Under the pieces are notes generated by a model. The model saw only the letters and a list, made by a program, of their open reading frames with translations. It made no database searches and was not told the DNA's origin. Positions 33,001 to 43,900 of a stretch of 64,000 nucleotides of DNA are shown piece by piece. Source of the DNA: Pseudomicrostroma phylloplanum. Its lineage: Eukaryota; Basidiomycota; Exobasidiomycetes; Microstromatales. Where the stretch lies: contig BCHS01000017.1 in the NCBI GenBank assembly GCA_039545275.1, positions 248,001 to 312,000 on the forward strand, read 5' to 3'. Positions within the stretch are counted from its first letter, which is position 1. Each line of letters opens with the position of its first letter. Made by a program: the position numbers and the translations under genes.

Positions 33001-35469
33001 GTTCTTGAAGTTTTGCGGAGTAGAGTATGGCTCGCCTGCCTCCATCGATGCACGGCCTTCAGGGACACTGATCGTCCTCTGACTTGCCCCACACTCGGGT
33101 GAAGAAGGTCCGCTGTCCACGCCGCCTGGCGTCAAGACGGCCTGGTTGGCGAGGGAGGAGCGCTGAATGGGGCCGAAGGGGTTGAAAGGACCGCGGTGGT
33201 TGACGCTGGCGGGCTTGGGTCGGGCAGGCGTACCGGAGAGGCTGTCGCAAGAAGTCGACTTGCGCGTTCGGGCCGGACTGGCCCCAAAGACCAGAGAGCC
33301 GGTCCCTCCTGTGGTTCCTCCAAGCAGGCCCTTTTCGGGGGTATCATCGAAACCGGCCGTCAAGAACTTGCCTCCCCTCCTGAAAGGTGTGTCGGCTTGG
33401 TCTTCCGTCGAAGTAAAGCTGAGGCCCAGTCCGGAATCATCGTGGAGAGAATTGCCGACCTTTGATGGCGTACCGGAAGCATCCGATGAGGTCAATGTAC
33501 GAGCTGCAATCAACCTGTCCATTCTGCCTCCTCCTCGTTGAGAAGTCGAGGAGCGTCTTCCCGAAGTATGAGGCTCCCTAGGAAGACTACCCGGAGAAGA
33601 AGATTCGCTAGGAAAGCGAAAGGACTGATTGACGGCGTGGGAGCTGTTGTCAAGCTGCTCCTCGTGTGAGATGCTGGCTCGCATTCGAGTCCCCTTGTCA
33701 GCTGCTGTGAGTCGCCTCTTGGCCTTGTGGGGCGAGGAAGAAGAGGAGATTGTGGTTTTGCCCAGCTTCATAGATGGGAGGTGAAAGCTGTGACTCGACG
33801 AAGACGAAGCTGAAGAGGTCGAAAGGCTGGCGCCATGTCGTGATGGACGAGTGATCATCACTGCGGGTGAGGCGTCCTGGCGGGTGAATGACTGACCTGC
33901 AGAGGAAGAGGTGGACATACCAGAAGCAGAAGAGGAAAAGGAGGTCTTGGACCCACGCTGAGTGGGCTCAATGCCACCAGCGGAGCCTCGTCTTTGCAGT
34001 GCAGCTTTCCAGCTCAGAGGACCAGGTTGCAAGAAGCCATTGGACGTAGCCACTGGCATGGAAAAGTCTGGCTTGAGCCTTGAGCCGAGACTACCATCGC
34101 TACTGCCCATCGGCGTAGGGCTCGGAGGAGCTCCAACGTCGGTGTCCGAGTCTAGCTCCATGGCGGGAGTTCCCATCCGAGTGGGAACATCCGCCTCGTC
34201 AGCTCGTCTGGTCTTTAGGAACGTAGGCGTCTTACCTCTCCTTTGCGCTACGCTTGGCACATCCAGCGATGACTCAATCGTCTTGGACCGGACATGTCGC
34301 TGACCTTGCCTCTGCTTGGCGGCATGCACACTTGGAGACTGGCCGTCAAAGCTTCGCTCATCTGCAGAGGCCTCGCTGCTCTCCGAGTCTCCCTCGTTGA
34401 TGCTACCAAACTTCCTGGTCGCACGCGTAGGAGGTGGTGCAAGGCTGCCGTGCAGTCGAAAGGTCCTCTTCAGTCCAACACCAGATCCGCCTTCACCTTG
34501 TTCCGATTGATCTCGCTCTCTAGGCTTCTCGCTTTGGTCTGAAAGAGGCGAAAATGGCCCAAAAGCAGAAGTCCTGGTCATCTTGTTCATCGCGCTCGAG
34601 TAGGGGGCGGCTTGTTCGTCCTCTGCCGTGGATTGAGAGGCCGCCCTGGACATGACCGCTCCAAAGCGCAAGTCGGCAGCGATCGTCTTGGTGAAGTTGA
34701 CTGGTGGAGTCATGCTGACTTGTGCAAAATGACCTTCCAAGTCGTCATCGGCAGCAGTCGAAAGACCTCTGCTGCTGCCTTGCGCTGCCGGATGCATGGA
34801 GGGCCTGGGCCGAGGAATGCCGGACATAGTAGACTTGGGCTCCACGAAACCGATGCCGACGCCGCCGCTTGTACTGGAGGATCCAGTCTGAGACGTCCGC
34901 TTCTGAGGTACCGAGCTCGCTGTTTGGGCCGCCCTGGTCTGCTGCTGCTGCTGCTGCCGAGAAGCATTCGTCCCTCTGGGGACATCGAGGGGGTTCTCCG
35001 TCACCTCGCTGCCGTTCTCAGAGGTGGGGCTCTCGAGCGGTGGCGCCACCTCTTCCTCCTCGTCGGCACTGCTATGCTCCGTCTGTTGGCGCGTCCGACG
35101 AGTCCAAGCAGCAGATTCGTTCGCTGTGGCCGCGTAGCCGCTGACCTTGCGACCTGTCTGACCGCTGGATCTTGGTTTAGCCGTCGCGCCACTGCTGCGC
35201 TGATGAGACGGTTGATTGCTGAGCATTGAGGCGTCCTTCAATGGTTGTCGCTGATATGGCAGATTCTGCTCTGGTTGCTCTTGCTGTTGCCGCCGCCTTG
35301 ACGAGCTAGGCAGAGCGGGGTTGGAGGGCCCTAGTAGCGGTTTCTGTGGCGAGGGAGAGAGAGACGTTCGAGGAGACTGCATCGGCGAGTAGCATGCCGA
35401 AGTGTGCTTTGCTGGATGATGAGAGTGAGGAGAGAGCGAGGGCGAAGATGCAGGAATGGAGGTCATCAT
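30073..35469 (-). CDS. WEE1: Wee1-family cell-cycle kinase with very long N-terminus
   Basis: Inhibitory kinase for the Tyr15-type site of Cdk1, delaying mitosis. Uninterrupted frame of 1798 codons from the first ATG (MMTSIPASS). The kinase domain lies at about residues 1285-1585 with a glycine loop LGSGEFSEAV, the lysine in SAVKRMKR, the Wee1-type catalytic loop LHLDLKPANIFV, IGDFGLASRW and the Wee1 hallmark EGDREYLAPEII. It contains an insertion of about 50 residues between the DFG and EGDREY segments, Ser/Pro/Asn-rich, and one ambiguous base (N at 31000, residue about 1490). The 1280-residue N-terminus is disordered and full of Ser/Thr-Pro sites, consistent with phosphoregulation; the C-terminal tail is acidic with a GHGHGHGG stretch. 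Total size is about twice that of S. pombe Wee1. Hidden in-frame introns in the low-complexity part cannot be excluded. Confidence 0.92.
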   Translation of the reverse strand: MMTSIPASSPSLSPHSHHPAKHTSACYSPMQSPRTSLSPSPQKPLLGPSNPALPSSSRRRQQQEQPEQNLPYQRQPLKDASMLSNQPSHQRSSGATAKPRSSGQTGRKVSGYAATANESAAWTRRTRQQTEHSSADEEEEVAPPLESPTSENGSEVTENPLDVPRGTNASRQQQQQQTRAAQTASSVPQKRTSQTGSSSTSGGVGIGFVEPKSTMSGIPRPRPSMHPAAQGSSRGLSTAADDDLEGHFAQVSMTPPVNFTKTIAADLRFGAVMSRAASQSTAEDEQAAPYSSAMNKMTRTSAFGPFSPLSDQSEKPRERDQSEQGEGGSGVGLKRTFRLHGSLAPPPTRATRKFGSINEGDSESSEASADERSFDGQSPSVHAAKQRQGQRHVRSKTIESSLDVPSVAQRRGKTPTFLKTRRADEADVPTRMGTPAMELDSDTDVGAPPSPTPMGSSDGSLGSRLKPDFSMPVATSNGFLQPGPLSWKAALQRRGSAGGIEPTQRGSKTSFSSSASGMSTSSSAGQSFTRQDASPAVMITRPSRHGASLSTSSASSSSSHSFHLPSMKLGKTTISSSSSPHKAKRRLTAADKGTRMRASISHEEQLDNSSHAVNQSFRFPSESSSPGSLPREPHTSGRRSSTSQRGGGRMDRLIAARTLTSSDASGTPSKVGNSLHDDSGLGLSFTSTEDQADTPFRRGGKFLTAGFDDTPEKGLLGGTTGGTGSLVFGASPARTRKSTSCDSLSGTPARPKPASVNHRGPFNPFGPIQRSSLANQAVLTPGGVDSGPSSPECGASQRTISVPEGRASMEAGEPYSTPQNFKNIMPLQTAFMSTGLVSKRTRGVATADGELLPLPPRPNFATNVAVAAASAATSTMPPPSMAAAMGLKEVVAAAVRRASLGGMTVGSGGQQGPSVMPDTPMKKLPVGGLAQQLKGGAVGSSAIGGTATNRQPPPSVLRPTASSRPFFGNFSMAPPPSSLSASSSLTVPSLSPGRDSASSGGESPTLGDTCDSPTMNLVSVSGSGGDLKNGQDWPRFSSLPRQEEDVSPDMLPTPSLSISPSTRTFITSLPARPSDNNYLSVSKNTAQAPLLVSSRQPMRRTRTNAILPSSTASTAMHPKADAAKTASKPGNRPTMGRSYSEQVGGPRPRSRLGMLQGSDASEGEEASGGGLIPGRPAFSRNFSRPALGLQRKASFGVSGDGTFPMATPTTGLFPIPSTPTRAGGPIKWFEAARLGTTPSPPRRQAKDSLRYTAGGSKSKGKGSASGLPKDTSLVATPTASKHGEIGRFQANFTQLAVLGSGEFSEAVKVEDKSSGEVSAVKRMKRRFVGPRDRLRHLEEVDILRHLGGHANVISLVDAWEEDSHLFIQTELCPLGTLSFFLEGYGYLVGTLDEPRLWKVLAELSSGLQHIHSHGVLHLDLKPANIFVTEIGSLKIGDFGLASRWPTVEPAVILSSARVGPTDPIAAGLPPPAASSVNSLDPNATRKHRRXSKVCNLEREGDREYLAPEIISQAQYSKAADIFSLGLIMVEAVGNVVMPDNGEPWQKLRNDDLSDVDFSMISVSLFRLIRSMLSSHPHKRPSVDEILQHPVLAAVQQKMKEGLRASELDQLPDFDLPRTRSGLSTIHSSSSLGSAIDDALEDDSGDGGGGSDLADLADRSSSSIAAQVAPDTPALSIRGALIQEDDLFLCTVLAHDPDPEAREFAVNEWTGDSSGEMLESWQEEEASGRGHGHGHGGRYGYGFMGGAGADDSAVLGLHFADETLAEEDEEEQGGYRGARRGEEDFSMDLDEDEDADAFS

Positions 35470-36215
35470 CCTCGCGCTTCGGCGCACGCGATGAGGATTT
35501 TCCAGGTACGGAGAGCAAGGCCGCAATGGCGCGATCAGCCGCTACGGCGAGCTTCGCTCGATGCTCGAGTGAATCGTGTACTTTGTTATGATGCCTGCGT
35601 TGTTGCGACGTGGTTGTGAAGAGAGCGTGACGAGGGTAATGCAGGACCACCGGGCGAGACGCGTCCTTGTTGTGAGGCCTTGTGTTGCGTGAGGCGCGGT
35701 TGAGAATGGAGGGGAAGATGGGTATGATGTGTAGCCGTTGGGAAAGTGGTGAGACGTTGCAGTAGAGGTAGAGTGGGGCTGAGGAAGAGGTCAGTACGGC
35801 TACGATTGGTCCTGGGGATGGTTGGACGACGGGCGAATGGTAGGACAGGATGCTCAGGTGGTGATGGTGACGAGGGGGGGGGAGCCCGGACCGACGGATG
35901 CTCAATCTGACATTGCGCCTCGGAAAGGCAGGCGCGCTTCTCGCTTCCTGTCACTTGCACAAGCCGCGCCTCGCCACGCGACGGACAATCGCTTCCGTTC
36001 CGACCGCCCACCCAGAAACAAGACTCCTGCAGTCGCCGCACCTTCCACCAAGCCACCACGGAGTTAAAAGTATCAAATGAATTCAATTGATGAACACAAC
36101 AGGTATGATGACAACAGGATGGGACTTTGACAAGGCGGTGACGATGGATAGCAAGGTGTAAATGGTATCGTAGCGCTGCGTTGCGCCCATGTAAGTATCA
36201 CGTCCTAGATCAGGC
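35470..36215. other. WEE1 upstream region
   Basis: About 750 nt between the WEE1 start and the EDC4 stop (both minus strand). No gene seen; a run of G at 35875-35881 and a T/A-rich segment near 36063-36100 are present. It probably contains the long WEE1 promoter and 5' UTR. Confidence 0.5.
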
Positions 36216-39200
36216 TCAAGCAACGGGCAGGAACCTCAGCAAGTACGCGTCTAGTCTGGCTCGACTCCACCACATCGAATCGGCCTTGACGTGGTGCTCA
36301 GCCCACCCTTCCTCGAGAGCCCTTCGCATTCTCTCCTGAACGCGAGCATAGGCCGCCTTGATGGAATCATCAGCAGGGTTGAGCCTCATCGCACAAGCCT
36401 CTGCCCAAGGTACAAAGACTTCTGGCCCATTGCCGCTGCCTGCAGTGCTGGGCATTGCTGCCGTCGCCTTTGCAATGTTGGAGAGGGTATTGAGCAGAGC
36501 AAGGAGGACGGGTTGCGAGACAGTGAGCGTTTCCATGCCGGAGACTGCATCGCGTTGCAGCAAAGCAGCCTCTGGTCGGCCATACTGCACTTTAAGCCGC
36601 TGTAGGACAGGCAAGATGGCCGTCTCTGGGTTTGGGGACGACAAGGCTGAGAGCAGGGCGTCTTCCACCGCTTCATCACCGCCGATGGGCCGCGGGGTAG
36701 GTGGTCCCTGGAAGGCGCTGTTCTGCACCCCGTGAGCGCTTGGAGTCTGATAGAACAATGGAGTAGGTGGCGAAGGGCCGTAAGTGCTTGGGAGTCCGCC
36801 ATACGAAGGGTGAGACGGGTATGCAGGACCTCCTGGGCCTCCTGGGCCAAAGGAGTTTGGCTGAACAAAGGGCGACTGGAATGGCTCAACTGGGATCCAT
36901 GGGCTCTGCGAATGCCCAGGGGAAAAGTGGCGGGCCAGACTGGCGACGGAAGAGGGTGGCCGTGGCACCTCCCTCGCCTCGCGACTGGCGCCGCTGCGTC
37001 TCAATTCCTCGACGGTCTTGGAGAGCGCTTCATTTTGCGTCGACAAGTCCGTCAACTGCTTGCTCATGGCCGCCATAGCAGTGCTCATCTCGGCCAGCGA
37101 CTGTTCCGTCGCCTTCAAGGCTGTGCTTTGTTCGACAACAATGGACTTGCGAACATCGGTAAGACCGCTGCCAATCATGGCCTCTACCCTCTGTGCTACG
37201 CCGAGCATCGTCTGTTCAAAGTGGGGTGCCAGAACCTGCGTGACCACCTCGACGGCCGTCCTCTGAGCCACAGGTACTACGCCAGCAGACACAGCTCGAG
37301 TGATGTTGTTGTGAACGTCTGGTCGGTCAATCAGCTTTGAGAGCTCTGCGGGCAAATGCTGCTGCACTGCTTCGCTGAAGCCACGTCGCATCTCACTCTG
37401 AGTGACACTTCGCAGAGATGCAAGGACTTGAGGGACGACGGCACCATTGACTTCGGCAGAGAGAGCCTTTGCGACCTCATTTGCCATTGTCGACAGAGCG
37501 GATTGCGGCAACTCGGCGGCAGAGGAAGCACCAGCAGTCTTGGCAGAAGACGCAATCATCTTGCCGAGCCTGTCGGTCAAACGAGCCTCCATCGATTGGA
37601 AGTGCTTTTGAAGTGCAGCGTCATCGATGCCGGCTTCCCTCGACTCGACTTCGTTGGCGGCTCGGCTCCTGACATCGCCCTTGGCATTGGTAGAGACGCC
37701 ATTGGGCGGCAGGTCAGCATTGTTTGTTGCTGACGACGCAGTCCTCGAATGCGCGCCATCTTCATTGGCGACAGCCTTCTTGTTCTTGCTGCCACCTCGC
37801 GTTCCACGCCTCGAGCTGTGGGTACGGCCTTGTTCGGCCATGCTGATGGAACCCGCTTGAGCCGCGGGGGCGCTAGAGGCGGGCGGCGGGGTTGCCAATT
37901 GGCGCGAAGAAGGTAGCATGTCTGCAGTCGGCAGTTCCGAAAATCGCATCGTCGCCTCCCTTGGCTCGATGGGAGGGACACTCTGGTCGCGATCACCGTC
38001 GTCTGTGGCCCCGGGCTGCTCAACGGGGACCTTAGCCTCGTCGCCCTCGGCGTGCGCGGTTGGTGACTTCTGACTATTGACCCCTTGCGGTACATCAGCA
38101 GTCTGCTCCACTTTCGCTTCCTCGGCTGGCTTCGATCCATTGGCGAGGGCCAGCCTCGTTGATGACTGTTCATCGCCTTCGCCAACAAGAGGGGAGGGAA
38201 GGGGAAGTTCAAATCCATGCACCCCTCCTGGATGAACGGCAAAGACTTTGAAGCCATCGGTCGCATCATTGATTTGCTTCTTGGTGATGCTGAAAGAGGT
38301 GTATGGCTCGGGCAGGGCGTATTCGGCCAATTGCTGAGGGCTCTGGAGAGACCATCGATCCTTGGATCGATCCTTGGAGGGGCCGGATGTGATGGTCAAC
38401 TGCAGAGTAAAGATGGAAGAACGAGCGCTATTGGCAAGGAAGAGCACTGACTCTTCTTCGTTGAAGTGGGCCAAATTGAAATGTTCGTCTGGCATGTTGT
38501 TGAACCTCCAGATGTATCGCCATCCAGACTGCACGTCCAAAAGGCCGATGACCGTGTTGCAAGCGAACCCGATGAGGACAGCAGAACAGCTCTGTCCCTT
38601 TGCGTTGTCCTGAGGACATACAGGGGCAATGAAACTAATGGGGGGATGAGGCTCGCGGCTGTCATCCAAGGGTGGTAGATTGAACCTGCACAGACCTTCT
38701 GCAGCCGATGACTTGACAACGACTTGTACTCCGCTGCCCACTTCAATTGCGGCATAGGCCGAGTGCTGCGAGGCAATGGCAGCTGCCACCACTTGATGCT
38801 CATGAGATACTACCGCTGGAGCTTTGATCAATTGCGACCACTGGCCGAGATCCGAAATGAGGTGCGCGACCACTGCCTCATTGGCTGATTCTCCCTGCTG
38901 AGAGTCCATGATTGCGCAAAGATGGGCATTGTACGAGTACTCACTGCCCTCCTGGCAAGCGAGCAGCCTATAGTTGGACAATTGGGAGCTAAGCGTTGCC
39001 AATGCTTCGCTTTGAAAGCTGCCGTCGACGGTGACCTTCCATACAAAGATGCCCTCTGGCTTGCCCTCTTCGGATCTGTCGAACACGGCCAAGACGCGCC
39101 AGTCGCTTTCGTCGCTCGCAGCAAAGGCCTTGATGCTGGAGATTGTGCGTTTGTGGGGGACTTGTAGCATACTTCGCTCGCCAGTGCGCAGATCCAGCAG

Positions 39201-40501
39201 ACGAATTCTTCCCTTGTTCATGGCGTATGCGACGACAGTTTGGCCCAGATTCGTGATTTTGGAGGTGTGAATCTGAGCCAGTAGCTTGGAGGCTTCGGTC
39301 CCTTTCGCAAATATGTCCAAAGCGTGGTGCTCGAATGGTGAGGGTACGAGAGCGATTTGGGATATCTCGAGCTTGGCCGGGTGCAAGCTGCCAATTCCTG
39401 CAGGCTGAGGGGATCGAAGGTCCAAATCGATAGTGGTGAGCACTGGAGAGGTCTGCGTCGTTGAAAGACCAGAAGTAGACGCCTGTGCAAACGAGTGGTC
39501 GCGATGCAAGGTCGCGACGTGCTTCGATGCGAGGAACCCTTCCATCGGCTTCAGCTCGGCGCGATTCGATTCTACTCGTACGTCTCTCTTCGAAAAGGGC
39601 GCAGGCCCGGGTATAGAGTGTGATGCAACGCTCCTGGCAGACGCGGGTTCAGTACCAGGTTCAGTACCGGGAACAGGTCCCTCTTGCTTGATTCCCGCGG
39701 ACTCGCTGTCTGACGCCTTTGCAATTTCCGCGGGCGCAGCTTCTGGTAGAAATTGATCAAAGGAATTCTGGAAATCGAACTTGCTAGGCTGAGCAGCTGC
39801 GTGTGCGTACGACGTCTGCGAGGATGCAGCAGGTGGTTGGGACTGCTCTGCTGGTGCTCCGGGCGCTGGCGCAGGCGAAAATGCGGTAAAGGCTGACGTC
39901 AGTCGCAGCACCGCAAAAACCCTCTGGATTGCGAGGACGACTCACTACTAGTGTTATCCTTCTTCACTGGCTCAGAGCTCATAGCGGAACCGGCCAAAAG
40001 TCCCAGCAGTCGAGCCGAGGCATCGGCATTGGCAGAGGAAAGGCTGACTGGCCCTTGAGCGGATCGAACGTTGCTCGATGAGACTGGCCTTGACTCCGCT
40101 GGCTGAGCATTCAATGGTCCAGCGACATTCCTCGACGGATCGAGGGACGATGACGAGCTCTCCGGGCCTCTGATAGGTGCGGCAGGTGCGGCAGGTGCGG
40201 CAGGTGCGGCAGGTGCGGTAGGTGCGCTGAGCAAGCTCAAGAGCGAAGCATGAGGAGCAAAGGAAGCAGGAGGAGAAGCAAGGCCAGGTGAAAGCAGACC
40301 TGATAGGCTCGTGGGACTACGAAGACCATGGTTCATCACGGTAGTCGGAGAGGCAGGCGAAGCCAGCGAGGAAGCCGCGGACGGTGGCGATGATGGCAAA
40401 GGTGAAGGCGAGGGAGGGACATTCTCTGGAGCCTTCGCTGAGGCCGAAGGCGACAGCTGAGAGCCGGCCTTGTTGAGCAAGGCTAGGAGAGGGTTGGACA
40501 T
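36216..40501 (-). CDS. mRNA-decapping scaffold EDC4/Ge-1 (Pdc1-like)
   Basis: P-body scaffold that promotes Dcp1-Dcp2 decapping. Two exons, 40501..39946 and 39892..36216, joined by a short 53-nt GTGAGT...CAG intron (phase 1), giving 1410 residues. The start is the ATG of MSNPLLALLNKAG. Residues 1-330 are disordered and Ser/Pro/Ala-rich, including an Ala-Pro repeat. A WD40-type region follows (about 335-740: SKITNLGQTVVAYAMNKGRIRLLDLRTGE and others), then a charged linker. Next come helical, coiled-coil-like segments (about 960-1150, LTDRLGKMIASSAKT through LSTQNEALSKTVEELRR). The C-terminal helical domain (about 1260-1410, DALLSALSSPNPETAILPVLQRL to the end DAYLLRFLPVA) is typical of EDC4. 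The domain order is decisive; individual WD repeats are weak, as usual for the family. Confidence 0.85.
40175..40226 (-). repeat. 9-bp tandem repeat coding Ala-Ala-Pro
   Basis: About five near-perfect copies of GGTGCGGCA (plus strand) encode an Ala-Ala-Pro series in the disordered N-terminus of the EDC4-like protein. The last copies are slightly diverged. The repeat likely varies in length. Confidence 0.85.
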
Positions 40502-40916
40502 GGTGACCACCGGAATCTACACCGAGGCGTGAGACGAGGGAGAGCGGAGGGGGACGGCCTACGAGGTGCTATCAGACTGCGTAGATGGTGGCGGTGGTGG
40601 TGGTGGTGGTACGCTCTTCTCGAGAGGCAATGGTAAAGGCGGAGGAAGAGTAAAATGGCTTGCGTCGGAGTTGGAAATGACGGAAGCGGAGAAGAGGCGT
40701 ACGCACGACCGTTGCTCTCCAGGCGCGTCGTCGAGCTGAGCGTCCTTCCTACCGCGGAACCAGTTTCCCCCTTCCATACCATCCGTGTCCCCTTACTAAA
40801 GCCCATCATCGCACTCCAGTCCCTTCCAGTCCCTGTAGGAATCACTCTGCTTGACGCTCTCCAATAAACTGTCACATGGGAGCCCGGCTCGCCTCGCACT
40901 CGGCCGTGTAGCAGCA
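40502..40916. promoter_or_regulatory. Divergent promoter between EDC4 and the PHD-bromo-PWWP gene
   Basis: A 415-nt gap between two outward start codons. It includes a GGTGGT triplet run near 40585-40610. No defined factor site is recognised. Confidence 0.55.
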
Positions 40917-43900
40917 ATGCCCTCGACGGTCCCTCAACCTCTTGGCTCCAATCTCCCCCTCGCCTCGTCGCTGCCCAAGGTATCCTTTCGCAAGATACCG
41001 GAGCAAGAGGCTCAAGTACTGCTCCTTCCCTCTGGTGTCAATGACCAGCAGAATGTCAACTACGGTTTCAATGATGGCTCGCCATTCGAGAAGCCAGAGC
41101 ACTACATGCGCTTCGTCGAGCCCATCGAGGCCGATCTCAAGAAGCAAGTCGAGTACGACATGGACGAGCAGGACAAGGAATGGCTTGATGCCTTCAATGC
41201 CGATCGGCGCAAAGACCAGCTGGATACCGTTTCCTACGAAGCCTTTGAAGTGATCATCGATCGGCTGGAAAAGGAATGGTTCGATCTCATGAGGCGCGTG
41301 CCCGCCAAACCCCAGCCAGCAGCCATTGGGCCCGACGGCGAGCCTCTGACGGGAAACGAAGACACTCAGTGCGCCATTTGCGACGATGGCGAATGCGAAA
41401 ACTCCAATGCAATCGTCTTTTGCGACGGCTGCAACCTTGCCGTGCATCAGGACTGCTATGGTATCCCCTACATCCCAGAAGGTCAATGGCTCTGTCGCAA
41501 GTGTACCGTCTCCCCGGACCGAGCCGTGTCTTGCATACTCTGTCCCAGTGAAGGAGGAGCTTTCAAGCAGACGACCCAAGGAAAGTGGGCCCATCTCCTT
41601 TGCGGACTGTGGATCCCAGAAACGAGCGTGAGCAATCAAGTCTACATGGAGCCAATCGACTCGGTGGAAAAGATTCCCAAGGCAAGGTGGAAGCTGCAAT
41701 GTTACCTATGTCGATCGCGACACGGGGCTTGCATCCAGTGTGACAACAAGACCTGCTTCACAGCCTTTCACGTCACATGTGCTCGCAAAGCTAGTCTGCT
41801 CATCAAGACGCAGCGTCAAAGGACAACGCACGACCATGGCAATAGCGATTCAGAAGACGAAGGAGAGCCGCTGCGTGCAATGTGTCACAAGCACCTTCCA
41901 CGACATCTCCGTCCAGCAGCTGGCATTTTGGGCAAGCTGCCTACCGATGATGACGAGAGTAGCACACGAGCCAGCACACCTGGCCTTCAGGCAAAGAAGC
42001 CTTCTACCCGCAAGATCACGATACGTAGAGGAGCCAACGGGGCCATCTCCGCAGTTCCGGCTGCGCCTCCCGGTACCACAAAGTCTGCTCGAGCCTACAA
42101 GAAGTCGTACCGAGCCGGACCGCCCCTAGTCCCTTCTTACGTGATCGAAAGGGTCCTTGCCTATGTCAAGAAGCTGACGCTGCGGAAAAAGGATCTCTTC
42201 ATCATTCAAGTCGCCAAGTTCTGGAGTCTCAAGAGAGAGGCAAGACGTGGAGCGCCTCTTCTCAAAAGGCTTCATCTCGAGCCCTGGACCGCTGCCACGT
42301 CTTCAAATCACGAGGAGACCGAGGCAGACCGCCTACAGAAGCTTCAATTCATGCTCTTGCTCCGTGAAGATCTGGAACGACTTCGGATGCTGGCAGAGCT
42401 CGCAAGAAAGAGGGAGCAGCAAAAGCTCCGACAGATGAATCTTATCCGAAGTACTCTGATCGAGGGTGTACTGTTCCCATTCCACGGCGATCTGCGGGCA
42501 GCCTTGGAGAAGATCATTGCATTCGATCGCAGCGGTCTCTTCATGAATCCAGTCTCTCGCTCAGAGGTGCCCGATTACTACGACGTCATCAAGAATCCCA
42601 TGGACTGGGCGAGGATCCTGGCAAAGATTGACGACCATCAATACGCATCTGCGGAAGAGTTTGCAAACGATGTGAACTTGGTCTGTGACAATGCCATTCT
42701 GTACAACAAGGCCGACACTTCTTTCCACCGGACAGCCTTGAAGATCAAGGCGGCTGCTCAACCTCTACTGGCTGACCTCAGCAACAGCATCCAAGGGCTC
42801 CATCGCGCTGAAGCAGGCGAGGCCGGGCTAAATGCGATTGATGCATTACATGATTCCAAAGAGCTCCAACTGGAGCCTTCTCGTTCGATGCTGCAGGCTC
42901 TCCACAACTACGACCAAGAGCGACGTGAACGAACCATTGAAGAAGGCGAAGACGTAGCGCATGCACCTCTGAACCTCGTCGAAGACTTAATTAGGCAGTA
43001 CCACACCGTCGAACGTCCACCTCCTCACGTCGAAACACCCGAGGAAGAAGAGAGACGCCTGCGTCGAGAAGCAGCAGCGGCACAAAAGGAACAGAATCGG
43101 CTCAAGATGAATGCAGCCGCTGCAGAGTACCGCAAAAGGAGAAAGGCAGAAAAGGAGGCGGCAGCTGCAGCTGCTAGTTTGGCCCCCAGCGGTCGGGCCT
43201 CCAGCAGCAGACTGGCTGCTCTGCAAGACTCAGACGTGAGCGAAAGACGGCGGTCATCTCGTTCAGCTCAAGGCAATGACGACACGGCGTTGTCTAACGA
43301 GGGCAGCTCCCTTCGGCGATCAGCATCTTTGAGACAAGCTAATGGCAACAGAATGACACCTCAGACCTACTTACGTAGGCGCCGCTCCGACGCTGCCTCA
43401 TCTGGTCTTGAGACTGGTCAGCGATCGCCGAGGGGCCTGACGGTGAGGAAGTTGAATGAGCACGACACCTTTACTAGATTTGAGGCTGGTTGGATCCTGC
43501 CTGCAGGGACACATCGTGCGAGAAAGAGCATGGGCGCAGAAGCGAGCTCAGCATCCGCTACTGCTACTGCTCCTTCCACCTCGAGGTCCAAGTCAAAGTC
43601 AGGAACACTCCAACAGCCGGACTCGCCGGCTCCCTCTAGCGAGCTCTCCGACGTAGGAGATCAGGTCGTCGAGACTTCTTTGTCAAAGGCCAGCAAGAAG
43701 GGCACGCCTGGCCAAGCAGCAAAAAAGGCATCGACGAGAGGGTTTGACTCAAGTCCGCTACCAATGAGCAAAGGATCACGTCGCCGCCTTTCCGTCAATG
43801 AGACGCCGACCACTGCGAGCTCAGTAGGTCGTGGTGGTGTCGCCGCCGACGACAAGGTGCTGGAGAAGAGCCTTGTGGACCACGCAATCAACGATATCAA

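Noticed and set aside
35470..35526. WEE1 start further upstream at a TTG codon
   Set aside because: The frame is open there but the first ATG is at 35469; non-ATG initiation is not expected.
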